A DNA stretch of 64,000 nt from Homoserinibacter sp. YIM 151385 (GCF_027912415.1 NZ_CP115175.1:1-64000); one strand, 5' to 3'. Counted from the first letter of the stretch, positions 51,244 to 60,685 are shown. Program-made: numbers and translations. The notes: generated by a model from the letters alone, not told the origin.

Positions 51244-51546
51244 GGTGTGGCTGCTCTCGTGACGGTCGGCGGGATGCCGACGGGTCGGTATCGGATGCCG
51301 CGGCGGGCACGGTGCCGGACGGGCACGCTGCCGGGCGCGCGGATGCGGTCCGCGGCGGGCGTCGAGCTCGGGCTCGTGCGGGCCGCGGGAGAGCGGACTA
51401 CCTGCGGTCGGCGCGAGGGGCGCCGACGACCTCCTGACGCCGCGCGGGCATCGAGAGCTGGTGGAGGGTCACCCGGGCGAGTGTACGCCGATCCCTCGCG
51501 CCTCGCACCGCGGCGGTGCGAGGGCGAGCGCGCGCGGCGGAGGGCG
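51244..51546. other. 303-bp gap with terminator hairpin
   Basis: No supported gene on either strand. The only clear structure is the hairpin at 51501-51523. Confidence 0.5.
51501..51523 (-). terminator. Hairpin after the Ig-like membrane protein
   Basis: CCTCGCACCGC and GCGGTGCGAGG form an 11-bp perfect inverted repeat separated by one base, 23 bp after the minus-strand stop at 51547. Confidence 0.6.
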
Positions 51547-53820
51547 TCAGTCGACCCGATCGGGCGTCCGCGCGACGAGCGCCGGCTCGACGAAGTGCAC
51601 CCACGCCCAGGTCCCGATGCTCACGGCGGCGGTGACGGCCGCCGCCACGACGAGCAGCAGCACCGGAAATCCGACGGCCGTCGTGAGCACCACGCCCGCG
51701 AGGGCGACGACCGGCACCGCGACGAGCGACCATGCGAGCGGCGACCAGGCGAAGAGGGCGCGACCCGGCAGCCCCGCGACCGGCAGGGCGAGCAGCACCG
51801 CGGAGCCGAAGCCGGCGATGCACACGGCCGCGAAGGTCTCGCCGAGCAGCAGTCCGACCGAGCCGCCGACGGATGCCGCGGCGTCGTGCGCGAGCCAGGC
51901 GGCGAGCGCGAGGATCGTGGTCCCGGCGATCTGCGCGAGCTGGACGATCGCGCGCGAGCGCGGCGTGCCCGCGACGAGCGCGGCGCCCGCGACGACGCCG
52001 ATCAGGACGGGCGGCGAGATCCCGACGAGCCGGCTGAGCACCGCGGCAGCGGCCGCCGCGAGCAGGAACCCCGGCACGAGGCGCATCCGCACCGGCTCGC
52101 CGAGCGCGCGCCCCGCGAGGACCGCCGGGAGCAGGATGCCGAGGCCGTTGAGCATGACGAGCGCGGCGCCGACGGCGGTGAGCAGCCGGACATCCCGGGC
52201 GTCGCCGTGGAGGCCCGCGGCGAGCATCGTCGTGACGCCCGCGGCGGCGAGCGCGGCGAGGAGCAGCCCGCGTCGCGTCGAGCCGGAGACGCCGGCGCCG
52301 CCCGAGCCGCCCGAGCCGCCCGTCGCGACGCCGCCGGACGCCGCGACGACGGCGTGCGCGCCCGCGACGCCGTCCGCGGGCGAGCCGAGCCCGGTCACGG
52401 CGCGCGGCTGGTTCCGGCCGAAGAGGGCGGGAAGCCGCATCGGCTCTCGCCCGCGCAGCGCGCCGGCGAGCAGCCGGAGGGGCAGCGCGACGAGCCCGAC
52501 GAAGAGGGCGGCGAGCAGAAGTCCCGCGATCGACGCGGGGTCGCGCAGGGCGGTCGCGACGGCGGGGAGGGCGCTGCCGAAGCCGGACGGCTCCGACCAG
52601 CGGCTCGTCCAGCCGTGCGGTGCGCCGGAGCCGGGAGCCGCCGTGTCCGCGCCGTCGCCGGAGTCGCCGCCGTCGCCTCCGTCGCCGGAGCCGCGTCCGG
52701 GCGAGCCCTCGCCGGATCCCGGGTCCTGGCTGTCGCCGTCGTCATCGCCGTCGGGCGTCTCCTCGGGGGAGGGCTTCGGGCTCGAGTCGGCGCGGAACAC
52801 GAGCCGCAGGACCCTGCTCGGATTCGAGATGTTGCCGGCGGCATCCCGCTGGATCGCCTGCACGACGTAGCGTCCGGCGGCGATCGTGAGCGCCTCGCAG
52901 CGCCAGCTGAGGTCGGCGCGCACCTCGGCGGTGCACAGGCGCTGACCGCTGGCGAAGACGTCGAGGGTCGCCGCGCGCTCGCCGGTGCCGGCGAAGGCGG
53001 CACCGGCGACGGCGAGCTCCGCGCCCTCAGCGGGGGAGGTGATGACGGGCGCCGCGGGCGGCTCGCGGTCGACGACGATGCGGACCTCGGCACTCGGCGG
53101 GCTCGCCTCCGAGGGATCGTCGGGCGCGTACTGGACGACGGTCGCACGGTAGGCGCCGGCGGGCACGGAGAGCGGGCACGTCCAGGCGCCGTCGGCCTCG
53201 GCGGGCGGGCAGGACTCGGTGACGGCCGCGCCGCCGCGCTCGGGCCGCAGCGTCACGCGCACGCCCGCGTGCGGGACGGCGGTGCCGGTGACGATCCCGG
53301 ATGTGAGGATCTCGCCAGGGCGGTCGAAGGCGGGCGCGCCGAGCACGCGGAGCGCGATGCGGAGCTCGACGGGGGCGGGCGCGGGGGTCGGCTCGGGCGC
53401 GGCGCTCGCGTCGCCCGGCTGCGAGACGGTCTCGAGCTGCGAGACGGTGAGCACGGTGCGTCCGTTCGGCAGCTGCAGCCGGCAGGCCCAGGTGCCGCCC
53501 CGGACGGTGGTGGAGCAGGTCTCGACCCCGCTGCCGCGGATCTCGATGCGGGCGCCCTCCGCCCCGGTGCCGGCGAGCGGCACGGCGGGCCCGGCGACGA
53601 ACTGGTCGTCACGGTGCGAGGTCACCGCGAGGGCGGCGGCGGATGCGGGCGCGACCGGCAGGAGGGCCCCGCCCAGGGCGAGGAGGAGGGCGAGCAGGGC
53701 TGCGCCGGAGCCCGGCCCGAGACGTCCCACGCCGCGGGCGGCGCGCGTCCGCGGGCGCGACGAGGTGCCCCCCGGACGACGGTCCCGGGGGCGAATCGCC
53801 TCTTCCGCACGCGCTGGCAC
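51547..53820 (-). CDS. Exported Ig-like-domain protein with C-terminal membrane region
   Basis: A 757-residue protein I cannot name. A long basic N-terminus and a signal helix (GAALLALLLALGGALLPVAPASA) lead to three repeated beta-sandwich units of about 90 residues. Each has a Cys pair and an ending such as GGTWACRLQLP, DGAWTCPLSVPAG or DLSWRCEALTIAAG. An acidic Ser/Gly/Asp linker (residues about 385-440) is followed by a membrane region with about eight helices. The GTG at 53820 is behind TGGAGG. An ATG at 53853 is possible. The repeats recall bacterial Ig-like/adhesin domains. It is divergent from tetR. Confidence 0.82.
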   Translation of the reverse strand: MPARAEEAIRPRDRRPGGTSSRPRTRAARGVGRLGPGSGAALLALLLALGGALLPVAPASAAALAVTSHRDDQFVAGPAVPLAGTGAEGARIEIRGSGVETCSTTVRGGTWACRLQLPNGRTVLTVSQLETVSQPGDASAAPEPTPAPAPVELRIALRVLGAPAFDRPGEILTSGIVTGTAVPHAGVRVTLRPERGGAAVTESCPPAEADGAWTCPLSVPAGAYRATVVQYAPDDPSEASPPSAEVRIVVDREPPAAPVITSPAEGAELAVAGAAFAGTGERAATLDVFASGQRLCTAEVRADLSWRCEALTIAAGRYVVQAIQRDAAGNISNPSRVLRLVFRADSSPKPSPEETPDGDDDGDSQDPGSGEGSPGRGSGDGGDGGDSGDGADTAAPGSGAPHGWTSRWSEPSGFGSALPAVATALRDPASIAGLLLAALFVGLVALPLRLLAGALRGREPMRLPALFGRNQPRAVTGLGSPADGVAGAHAVVAASGGVATGGSGGSGGAGVSGSTRRGLLLAALAAAGVTTMLAAGLHGDARDVRLLTAVGAALVMLNGLGILLPAVLAGRALGEPVRMRLVPGFLLAAAAAAVLSRLVGISPPVLIGVVAGAALVAGTPRSRAIVQLAQIAGTTILALAAWLAHDAAASVGGSVGLLLGETFAAVCIAGFGSAVLLALPVAGLPGRALFAWSPLAWSLVAVPVVALAGVVLTTAVGFPVLLLVVAAAVTAAVSIGTWAWVHFVEPALVARTPDRVD

Positions 53821-53952
53821 CGTGCCTCCATTGGAACCTCCGCCCGCCGGCATGTCAAACACCCGCGCCCTTGTCGCGAGGTCGCGAATGTGGGACAGTC
53901 GACCCACTTCGCGCGGCGGGAGCTGCCCGCGGCGGCCGAGGAGGGGGAGCCC

Positions 53953-54570
53953 ATGGCGAGGATCGCACCGGCCGAGCGCCGGGAGGAGCTCACCCGGGCG
54001 GCGCTCGCCGTGTTCCTGCGCGACGGCATCCAGGGCGTCACGACGCGCGCCGTCGTTCAGGAGGCGGGCATGTCGCTCGCGAGCCTCCACTACGTCTTCG
54101 CCTCGCGTGACGAGCTGCTCCGGGCGCTCGTCGAGCAGGTCGTGCAGCGCGAGCGCGGGGCGGCGCTCGCCGGGCTGCCCGCCGCGCGCCCGCGTGCGGC
54201 CGCCGCCGAGCCCCTCGAGCTCGTCCGCGGGGCGCTCGCGGGGTTCCTCGACCTGGTGCGCGCCGACCCCGTGCGCGAGCAGGCCATGTTCGAGCTCACC
54301 CAGTACGCGCTCCGCGAGCCCGGGCTCCGCGACCTCCCGGCACTGCAGTACCGCCGGTACCACGAGACCGCGGAGGCCCTCATCACCGCCGCCGCCGAGG
54401 ACGCGGGCGTCGTCTGGCGGATCCCCGCCGAGGAGCTGGCCCGCCTCGTGATCGCGCTGACCGACGGCGTGACGCTCGCCTGGCTCGCGACCCGCGACGA
54501 CGAGGCGGCGGAGCGGCTGCTCGACCTCGCAGCGGCGGCGATCGCGGCGCACGCGGAGCCGCGGGCGTGA
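53953..54570 (+). CDS. TetR family transcriptional regulator
   Basis: A 205-residue regulator. The HTH is GVTTRAVVQEAGMSLASLHYVFASRDEL, and the C-terminal ligand domain is helical (FLDLVRADPVREQAMFELTQYALREPG), of the TetR_C type seen with amino-acid or drug exporters. ATG behind GGGGGAG. It is coupled to the PLP-enzyme gene by GTGA, so it likely controls its own operon of amino-acid/sugar-acid enzymes. No clear palindrome was recognised upstream. Confidence 0.92.
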   Translation: MARIAPAERREELTRAALAVFLRDGIQGVTTRAVVQEAGMSLASLHYVFASRDELLRALVEQVVQRERGAALAGLPAARPRAAAAEPLELVRGALAGFLDLVRADPVREQAMFELTQYALREPGLRDLPALQYRRYHETAEALITAAAEDAGVVWRIPAEELARLVIALTDGVTLAWLATRDDEAAERLLDLAAAAIAAHAEPRA

Positions 54571-55802
54571 GCGCCATCCCGCTCCCGGCGCCCGCTCCGG
54601 GCGCGCCCGAGCCGTGGCGCCATCCCGAGACCTGGTGGCCGCGCCTCACCGCCGCGACCGCCGAGCTCGATCCCCCGCTCGCCGCGGTCGAGCTCGACGC
54701 CCTCGCCTGGAACGCGCACGATCTCCTCCGGCGCGCGGGCGGCGTGCCGATCCGCGTCGCCTCGAAGTCGGTGCGCTCCCGGGCGGTCGTCGATGCGGTC
54801 CTCGCCCTGCCGGGCTTCCGCGGCATCCTCGCGTACACGCTGCCGGAGGCGCTCTGGCTCGCGGAGTCGGCCGAGGATGTCGTGGTCGGCTACCCGAGCG
54901 CCGACCGCGCGGCGATCGCGCGCCTCGCGGCCGAGGCGCGGCTCGCCGCGCGCGTGACGATCATGATCGACGACGCCGCCCAGCTCGACCTCGTGGATGC
55001 CGTCGCGCCGCCGGCGCGGCGGGCGCCGATCCGGGTCGCGCTCGAGCTCGACGCCTCCTACCGCTCGCCCGTGCTCGGGCATGTCGGGGTCCGGCGCTCG
55101 CCGCTGCACGAGCCGGCGTCGCTCCTGGCACTCGCCCGCGAGATCGTCCGCCGGCCCGGCTTCGAGCTCGTCGGCCTCATGGCCTACGAGGCGCAGATCG
55201 CGGGCGTCGGGGATGCCGGCGGCCTGGGCGCGGCGCCGATCCGCGCGATGCAGCGCGCTTCGGCGGGCGAGCTCCGCGAGCGGCGCGGGGAGGCGGTGGC
55301 GCGGCTGCGCGAGCTCGCCGACCTCGAGTTCGTGAACGGCGGCGGCACGGGCTCGCTCGAGTCGACGGCGGCGGATCCGAGCGTCACCGAGCTCGCGGCC
55401 GGCTCCGGCCTCCTCGGCCCGCACCTCTTCGACACCTACCGCGGCTTCCAGCCGGCGCCCGCCGCCGCCTTCGCGCTCCCGGTCGTGCGGCGGCCGACCG
55501 CCGACATCGCGACCGTGCTGGGCGGCGGCTGGATCGCGTCCGGTCCCGCGGGCGACGACCGCCTCCCGCGCCCCGTCTGGCCGGAGGGGCTCCGGATGCT
55601 GCCCCGCGAGGGCGCGGGCGAGGTGCAGACCCCGCTGCGGGGCGCCGCGGCGCGGGATCTCGTGGTCGGCGACCGAGTCTGGTTCCGGCACACGAAAGCC
55701 GGTGAGCTCTCGGAGCACGTCGCCGCCTTCGTGCTCGTCCGGGACGGCGCGCTCGTCGGCGAGGTGCCGAGCTACCGGGGCGAAGGGCGGGCGTTCCTGT
55801 GA
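54567..55802 (+). CDS. Type III PLP-dependent amino-acid deaminase / alanine racemase-like protein
   Basis: A 411-residue fold-type III PLP enzyme. The PLP lysine lies in IRVASKSVRSRAV at the end of the first barrel strand. The barrel continues with RVTIMIDDAAQLDL, ELVGLMAYEAQIAG and FVNGGGTGSLEST, the phosphate-binding Gly-rich loop. The C-terminal beta domain carries RVWFRHTKAGELSEH, the metal/His motif typical of D-threonine aldolase/D-serine dehydratase relatives. It probably acts on a D-amino acid or hydroxy amino acid. GTG start overlaps the tetR stop, and its stop overlaps the oxidase start. Confidence 0.88.
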   Translation: MSAIPLPAPAPGAPEPWRHPETWWPRLTAATAELDPPLAAVELDALAWNAHDLLRRAGGVPIRVASKSVRSRAVVDAVLALPGFRGILAYTLPEALWLAESAEDVVVGYPSADRAAIARLAAEARLAARVTIMIDDAAQLDLVDAVAPPARRAPIRVALELDASYRSPVLGHVGVRRSPLHEPASLLALAREIVRRPGFELVGLMAYEAQIAGVGDAGGLGAAPIRAMQRASAGELRERRGEAVARLRELADLEFVNGGGTGSLESTAADPSVTELAAGSGLLGPHLFDTYRGFQPAPAAAFALPVVRRPTADIATVLGGGWIASGPAGDDRLPRPVWPEGLRMLPREGAGEVQTPLRGAAARDLVVGDRVWFRHTKAGELSEHVAAFVLVRDGALVGEVPSYRGEGRAFL

Positions 55803-57133
55803 CGCGGCGGGCACCCGGCGGCGCGGCCGGCGGCGCGACCTGGCGGAACTGGGCCGGCAACGTCGTGTCCCGCCCCGCCGCCGTGCTCCGCCCGCGCGCG
55901 GTCGAGGAGGTCCAGGCGGCGGTGCGCGGCGCCGCCTCGCGCGGCCTCCGCATCAAGGCGGTCGGCGCGGGCCACAGCTTCAGCGGGCTCGCCGCGACCG
56001 ACGGCGTGCTCCTCTCCCTCGACGAGCTCTCCGGGCTCGTGCACGCGGATGCCGCCACCGGTCGGGTGCGCTTCCGGGCGGGGACGCGCCTCCACCGCAT
56101 CCCCGCGCTCCTCGAGCCGTACGGCCTCGCGATGGCGAACCTCGGCGACATCGACCGGCAGAGCCTCGCGGGCGCGACGAGCACGGGCACGCACGGCACC
56201 GGGCTCCGCTTCGGGGGACTCGCGACGCAGGTCACGTCGGCGACGCTCGTGCTCGCCGACGGCGCGCTGCTCGAGGTCGGGCCGGACGAGAACGCCGAGC
56301 TGCTCCCGCTCGTCGCGCTCGGGCTCGGCGCGCTCGGCATCCTCGTCGAGCTCGAGATCCAGTGCGTGCCCGCCTTCCTCCTCCACGCCGTCGAGGGCCC
56401 GGAGCCGCTCGGCGGCGTGCTCGAGTCCTTCCGCGAGCGGACGGAGCAGGAGGACCACGTGGAGTTCTACTGGTGGCCGCACACCGACACCGCCATGGTG
56501 CGCACGAACACGCGCCTCCCCGGGGATGCGGTGCGGCGCCCCGAGGGACGCCTCGCCGCCTTCGCGGAGGAGCAGCTCCTCGCGAACGGCGCGCTCGCGC
56601 TGAAGTCGGCGCTGGGCCGTGCGCTGCCGGCGACGATCCCGGCGGTGAACCGCCTCGCGACCCGCGTCTACGGCAGCCGCGACCTCGTCGACCGCTCCCA
56701 CGAGGTGTTCACGAGCCCGCGGCGGGTGCGCTTCCGCGAGCTCGAGATGGCGGTGCCGCGCGCAGCGGTGCCCGAGGCCGTGGCCGAGCTGCGGGCGCTC
56801 GTCGAGCGGCGCGGCTGGCGGCTCTCCTTCCCCGTCGAGGTGCGCGTCGCGGCTGCCGACCGGCTGTGGCTCTCGACCGCCTCGGGCCGCGAGAGCGGCT
56901 ACATCGCGGTGCACCGCTACTGGGGCGAGCACTTCGAGGAGGTGCTGCGCGAGGCCGGCGCGGTGCTCCGCGCCTTCGACGGGCGCCCGCACTGGGGCAA
57001 GCTCCACTGGGAGGATGCGGCCTCGCTCCGGGCGCGCTACCCGCGCTTCGACGAGGCGGTCGCCGTGCGCGACCGGCTCGACCCCGAGCGGCGCTTCGCG
57101 AACTCGGAGCTCGAGCGCGTGCTCGGCCCCTGA
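55799..57133 (+). CDS. FAD-dependent D-arabinono-1,4-lactone/alditol oxidase family protein
   Basis: A 444-residue PCMH-type flavoprotein. The N-terminal FAD domain shows VVSRPAAVLRPRAVEEVQ, AVGAGHSFSGLAATDG (His here is the usual flavin-attachment region), and GATSTGTHGTGLRFG. The C-terminal ALO domain ends in the substrate-side HWGKLHWEDAASLRARYPRFDEA. It oxidises sugar lactones or polyols with oxygen. The exact substrate is open. GTG start with GTGA overlap. Together with the PLP enzyme it forms a TetR-led three-gene operon. Confidence 0.92.
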   Translation: MTRRAPGGAAGGATWRNWAGNVVSRPAAVLRPRAVEEVQAAVRGAASRGLRIKAVGAGHSFSGLAATDGVLLSLDELSGLVHADAATGRVRFRAGTRLHRIPALLEPYGLAMANLGDIDRQSLAGATSTGTHGTGLRFGGLATQVTSATLVLADGALLEVGPDENAELLPLVALGLGALGILVELEIQCVPAFLLHAVEGPEPLGGVLESFRERTEQEDHVEFYWWPHTDTAMVRTNTRLPGDAVRRPEGRLAAFAEEQLLANGALALKSALGRALPATIPAVNRLATRVYGSRDLVDRSHEVFTSPRRVRFRELEMAVPRAAVPEAVAELRALVERRGWRLSFPVEVRVAAADRLWLSTASGRESGYIAVHRYWGEHFEEVLREAGAVLRAFDGRPHWGKLHWEDAASLRARYPRFDEAVAVRDRLDPERRFANSELERVLGP

Positions 57134-57173
57134 GCGCTGCCGCCGTGCCCGGCGGTCGCCGCGCCGCGCGCGC

Positions 57174-57695
57174 TCAGACCTGCTGCAGGGCCGTGATCGG
57201 CACCTCGCCGAGCTTCGCCCGGCCCTCGAGCGCGACGAGCTCGATCGCGACGCCGATGCCGACGATCTCGGCCCCGGCCTCCCGCAGCAGCTCGAGGCCG
57301 GCCGCGAGCGTCCCGCCCGTCGCGAGGACGTCGTCGACGACCACGACCCGCATCCCCGGCCGGATGCGCGCCGGCGCGAGCTCGAGGCTCGCCTCGCCGT
57401 ACTCGAGCCCGTAGTCGCGGCTGATGACGGGCGGCGGGGTCTTGCCCCCCTTGCGGATGAGGACCGTGCCATGCCCGGTCGCGACGGCGGCCGCGGTCGC
57501 GAGCACGAAGCCGCGCGCCTCGATGCCGACGATCGCCTCGACCTCGCCGAAGTCCGCCACGAGCGCCTCGGCGACCGCGCGGAGCGCCTCGGCGTCGGCG
57601 AACACGGGGGAGAGGTCGCGGAACAGGATGCCGGGCTGCGGCCAGTCGGGGAGCAGCTCGGTCAGGGTCTCGATGGCGTCGGTCGCGCGGGTCAC
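57174..57695 (-). CDS. apt: Adenine phosphoribosyltransferase
   Basis: A 173-residue purine-salvage enzyme making AMP from adenine and PRPP. Landmarks: DWPQPGILFRDLSPVF, EARGFVLATAAA, RKGGKTPPPVI (adenine/loop region) and the PRPP motif VVVVDDVLATGGT. GTG start behind GGGAGG. The stop is 40 bp from that of the convergent oxidase. Confidence 0.95.
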   Translation of the reverse strand: MTRATDAIETLTELLPDWPQPGILFRDLSPVFADAEALRAVAEALVADFGEVEAIVGIEARGFVLATAAAVATGHGTVLIRKGGKTPPPVISRDYGLEYGEASLELAPARIRPGMRVVVVDDVLATGGTLAAGLELLREAGAEIVGIGVAIELVALEGRAKLGEVPITALQQV

Positions 57696-57758
57696 CCCGG
57701 AATCCTCCCACCCCGGGCCTGCGTCCGGGTCGGCGGGACGCTCCCAGCGGGGCGCGAG

Positions 57759-57764
57759 TATGAT
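57759..57764 (+). promoter_or_regulatory. -10 box of leaderless lemA
   Basis: TATGAT ends 6 nt before the lemA ATG, the best match to the -10 consensus among the leaderless promoters in this window. Confidence 0.6.
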
Positions 57765-57770
57765 TCAGGC

Positions 57771-58337
57771 ATGGAGATCCTCATCGTCGTCGGCATCGTC
57801 GTGGTGCTCGCCGTCATCGTCGGCATCTACCTCTGGGCCACCTACAACTCGCTCGTGACGCTCAACGTCCGCGTCGACGAGGCCTGGAGCGACATCACGG
57901 TGCAGCTCAAGCGCCGCGCCGACCTCATCCCGAACCTCATCGACACGGTCAAGGGCTATGCGGCGCACGAGAAGCAGGTCTTCGAGAACGTGACGCAGGC
58001 GCGCGCGGAGACCGTGAACGCGGGCACCCCCGCCGAGGCCTCCGCCGCCGAGAACCACATGCAGCAGGCGCTGAAGTCGATCTTCGCGGTCGCCGAGGCG
58101 TACCCGCAGCTGCAGGCGAACCAGAACTTCCTCGCGCTGCAGGGCGAGCTCGTCGACACCGAGGACAAGATCCAGGCCTCGCGCCGCTTCTACAACGGCG
58201 GCGTCCGCGAGCTGAACACCAAGATCAAGATCTTCCCGAACACGCTCTTCGCCCGTCAGCTCGGCTTCACCGAGCGCGACTTCTTCGAGGTCGACGAGCC
58301 GGCGGCGATCGCCGAGCCGCCGCGCGTCCAGTTCTGA
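57771..58337 (+). CDS. lemA: LemA family protein
   Basis: A 188-residue protein with one N-terminal transmembrane helix (ILIVVGIVVVLAVIVGIYLW) and a four-helix cytoplasmic/peripheral bundle. NSLVTLNVRVDEAWSDITVQLKRRADLIPNLIDTVKGYA is the family hallmark, with ENLQ-like helices further on and the conserved end FPNTLFARQLGFTERDFFEV. LemA proteins usually accompany HtpX-like proteases, as the next gene here (17 bp apart). The function is unclear, perhaps membrane stress. Confidence 0.95.
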   Translation: MEILIVVGIVVVLAVIVGIYLWATYNSLVTLNVRVDEAWSDITVQLKRRADLIPNLIDTVKGYAAHEKQVFENVTQARAETVNAGTPAEASAAENHMQQALKSIFAVAEAYPQLQANQNFLALQGELVDTEDKIQASRRFYNGGVRELNTKIKIFPNTLFARQLGFTERDFFEVDEPAAIAEPPRVQF

Positions 58338-58354
58338 CCTGACGCGGGCCGGGG

Positions 58355-59248
58355 ATGTACAGCGCGATCGCGCGCAACAAGCGCAACACGGTGCTCATCA
58401 TCGTGCTGTTCGTCGTCCTCATGGCGGGGCTCGCCTCGATCTTCAGCCTCGTCTACCAGGACTGGTCGATCACGGTCATCGTCTTCGTGATCGCGATCGG
58501 CTACGCGGTGTTCCAGTACTTCATGGCGACCCGCCAGACGCTCTCGATGGCGCACGCGCACGAGGTGCAGAAGCAGGACCACCCCCGGCTGTATCGGATC
58601 GTCGAGAACCTCGCGATCACCGAGGGCATGCCGATGCCGAAGGTCTACGTCATCGCGGATCCCGCGCCCAACGCCTTCGCGACCGGTCGGGACCCGGAGC
58701 ACGCGGTCGTCGCCGCGACGACCGGCCTCCTCGAGCTCATGGACGATGCGGAGCTCGAGGGCGTCATGGCCCACGAGCTCGGCCACGTCAAGAACTACGA
58801 CATCCGGGTCTCGCTCATCGTCTTCGGTCTCGTCGTCGCGATCGGCCTCATCGCCGACTTCTTCCTCCGCTTCCTGGTCTTCGGCGGGCGGGGGCGCTCG
58901 AACAACAGCAACGCCGGCCCGCTCATGATCGTGTTCCTCGTGATCGGCGTCGTGGCCGCCCTCGTCGCGCCGCTCGTCGCGGGCGCCGTGCAGGCGGCCG
59001 TCTCGCGCCAGCGCGAGTACCTCGCGGATGCCACGGGCGCCCTGACGACACGGCACCCCGAGGCGCTCGCGAGCGCGCTGCTCAAGCTGCAGACGTATGG
59101 CCGCCCCGTGACGCGCACGAACACCTCGATGTCGCACCTCTGGATCAGCGACCCGAACAAGCCCGGCTTCATGGCCCGACTGTTCTCGACGCATCCGCCC
59201 ATCGAGGATCGCGTCGCCCGCCTCCGCGGCAGCCTCGACCGCTTCTAG
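58355..59248 (+). CDS. htpX: HtpX-like M48 family zinc metalloprotease
   Basis: A 297-residue membrane protease. Two N-terminal helices (TVLIIVLFVVLMAGLASIF, ITVIVFVIAIGYAVFQYF) precede KVYVIADPAPNAFATGRDP, the zinc motif MAHELGHVKNYD (HExxH) and, after two more helices, the third ligand in SRQREYLADATG. The end HPPIEDRVARL is typical. It degrades misfolded membrane proteins. It forms a likely operon with lemA, with a CCGGGG site before the ATG. Confidence 0.95.
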   Translation: MYSAIARNKRNTVLIIVLFVVLMAGLASIFSLVYQDWSITVIVFVIAIGYAVFQYFMATRQTLSMAHAHEVQKQDHPRLYRIVENLAITEGMPMPKVYVIADPAPNAFATGRDPEHAVVAATTGLLELMDDAELEGVMAHELGHVKNYDIRVSLIVFGLVVAIGLIADFFLRFLVFGGRGRSNNSNAGPLMIVFLVIGVVAALVAPLVAGAVQAAVSRQREYLADATGALTTRHPEALASALLKLQTYGRPVTRTNTSMSHLWISDPNKPGFMARLFSTHPPIEDRVARLRGSLDRF

Positions 59249-59268
59249 CCGCTTCTGCGCTGAACGGC

Positions 59269-60582
59269 TCAGAGCCGGGCGGCGCCGGTCGGCGGGGCCG
59301 TGACGCGCCCCTCGAGCACATCCATCGCCGCCGAGCGGTCGCCGGCCGTCGGGGCATCGCTCGGCTCGAGCGGCACGCCGAGCGCCCGGGCGAGGTCGGC
59401 GGCGGCGGTGCCCCAGTCGAAGACGCGGATGTCGTCGAGCCCCTGCCAGGCGGCCGCCTCGCGCAACGCGGGCGCGACGCGCTCCTCGAGCCCGGGCGGC
59501 ACCGCGTGCTCCCACCACGCCGACTGCACGCGCAGCGCGCCCGCCTTCCGGTCCCGCTTGAGATCGATCCGCCCGACGACGCGATCGTCGACGAGCACCG
59601 GCAGCGTGTAGTAGCCGAAGACCCGCTTGGGTGGCGGCGTGTAGATCTCGATCCGGTAGTGGAAGCCGAAGAGCCTCAGCGCGCGATCCCGCTCCCAGAC
59701 GACCGGGTCGAAGGGCGAGAGGAGCGCCGCGGTCTCGATCCGGCGCGGGATCACGGCCCCGGCATCCATGAAGGCGGGCCGGGCCCAGCCCTCGACCTGC
59801 ACCGGCAGCACGGCGCCCTCCTCGACGAGCTCCTGGAGGGCCTGCGTCGTGCGGTCGATTCGGAGGCGGAAGTAGTCGGCGAGGTGGCCGACGGTGCCGA
59901 CCCCGTGCGCGACGACCGCCTGGCGGACGAGCGAGCGGGTCGCGTCCTCGGCGCTCGGGACGGGCGCGTCGAACGCCCCCGCAGGCAGCACCTGCTCGGG
60001 GAGGCCGTAGCGGCGCTCGAAGCGGCGGCGGCCGGCGGAGACGAGCTCGCCCCAGCGGAACAGGACCTCGAGCGCCATCTTCACATCCGACCAGCCCCAC
60101 CACGGGCCCGTCCGGCGGTTCTCCTCGTGCTCGATCTCGCTCGCCGCCATCGGCCCGTGCTCGGCGATGTGCGCGCGGACCCACTGCATCATCCGCGCAT
60201 TGGCGGGATCGCGGGCCCAGAGCTGATCGCGGGCGTCGTCGCGCTCGCGGAGCCGCTGCATCTTCCAGCGCATCTCGGGCAGGAGCTCGAGCGGCATGAG
60301 CGCCGCCTCGTGGCCCCAGAACTCGAAGTAGCGGGCGCGGCTGCCGGTGCGCTCGAAGGTGAGGGCGTCGAGTGCCGCCGTGTCGTAGGGGCCGAGGCGC
60401 GCGAGCAGCGGCAGGTAGTGGCTGCGCTCGAAGACGTTGACGCTGTCGAGCTGGAGGAGGCGGAGGCGGTCGATCCCGAGGGCGAGCTGGCGGGTGCCGA
60501 CGGAGGCGGGGCGCGGCCGCGCGAAGCCCTGCGCCCCGAGCGCGAGGCGGCGGGCGCGGGCCAGCGAGAGCTTCTCCACCAT
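59269..60582 (-). CDS. YcaQ/AlkZ-like winged-helix DNA glycosylase
   Basis: A 437-residue HTH_42 family protein. The motif LLQLDSVNV (QxD, the catalytic pair of the YcaQ/AlkX branch) lies near residue 45, followed by YFEFWGHEAALMP (family signature), three winged-helix units, and PFDPVVWERDRALRLFGF and KRVFGYYTLPVLVDDRVVGRIDLK. YcaQ-type enzymes unhook interstrand DNA crosslinks. AlkZ branches self-protect producers of alkylating agents. The ATG at 60582 is favoured by the TAGGGT box 7 nt upstream on the minus strand. Confidence 0.9.
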   Translation of the reverse strand: MVEKLSLARARRLALGAQGFARPRPASVGTRQLALGIDRLRLLQLDSVNVFERSHYLPLLARLGPYDTAALDALTFERTGSRARYFEFWGHEAALMPLELLPEMRWKMQRLRERDDARDQLWARDPANARMMQWVRAHIAEHGPMAASEIEHEENRRTGPWWGWSDVKMALEVLFRWGELVSAGRRRFERRYGLPEQVLPAGAFDAPVPSAEDATRSLVRQAVVAHGVGTVGHLADYFRLRIDRTTQALQELVEEGAVLPVQVEGWARPAFMDAGAVIPRRIETAALLSPFDPVVWERDRALRLFGFHYRIEIYTPPPKRVFGYYTLPVLVDDRVVGRIDLKRDRKAGALRVQSAWWEHAVPPGLEERVAPALREAAAWQGLDDIRVFDWGTAAADLARALGVPLEPSDAPTAGDRSAAMDVLEGRVTAPPTGAARL

Positions 60583-60589
60583 CGCCCCG

Positions 60590-60595
60590 ACCCTA
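60590..60595 (-). promoter_or_regulatory. -10 box of the glycosylase gene
   Basis: TAGGGT on the minus strand ends 7 nt before the ATG at 60582. Confidence 0.5.
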
Positions 60596-60673
60596 GCGCC
60601 GCCCGCCGACACCGTCGGCGGCGGATCAGCTGGGCGCCGCCCGTTCCGGCGACCGCGGGGGAGCTGGTCGGCC

Positions 60674-60679
60674 TAGGCT
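60674..60679 (+). promoter_or_regulatory. -10 box of the AI-2E transporter gene
   Basis: TAGGCT ends 6 nt before the ATG at 60686, opposite in direction to the glycosylase promoter about 80 bp away. Confidence 0.55.
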
Positions 60680-60685
60680 TGGCGG

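Noticed and set aside
50794-53952. Long plus-strand extension upstream of the second TetR gene
   Set aside because: Only the last 205 codons match TetR, with a good ribosome-binding site at 53953. The rest is antisense to the Ig-like protein.
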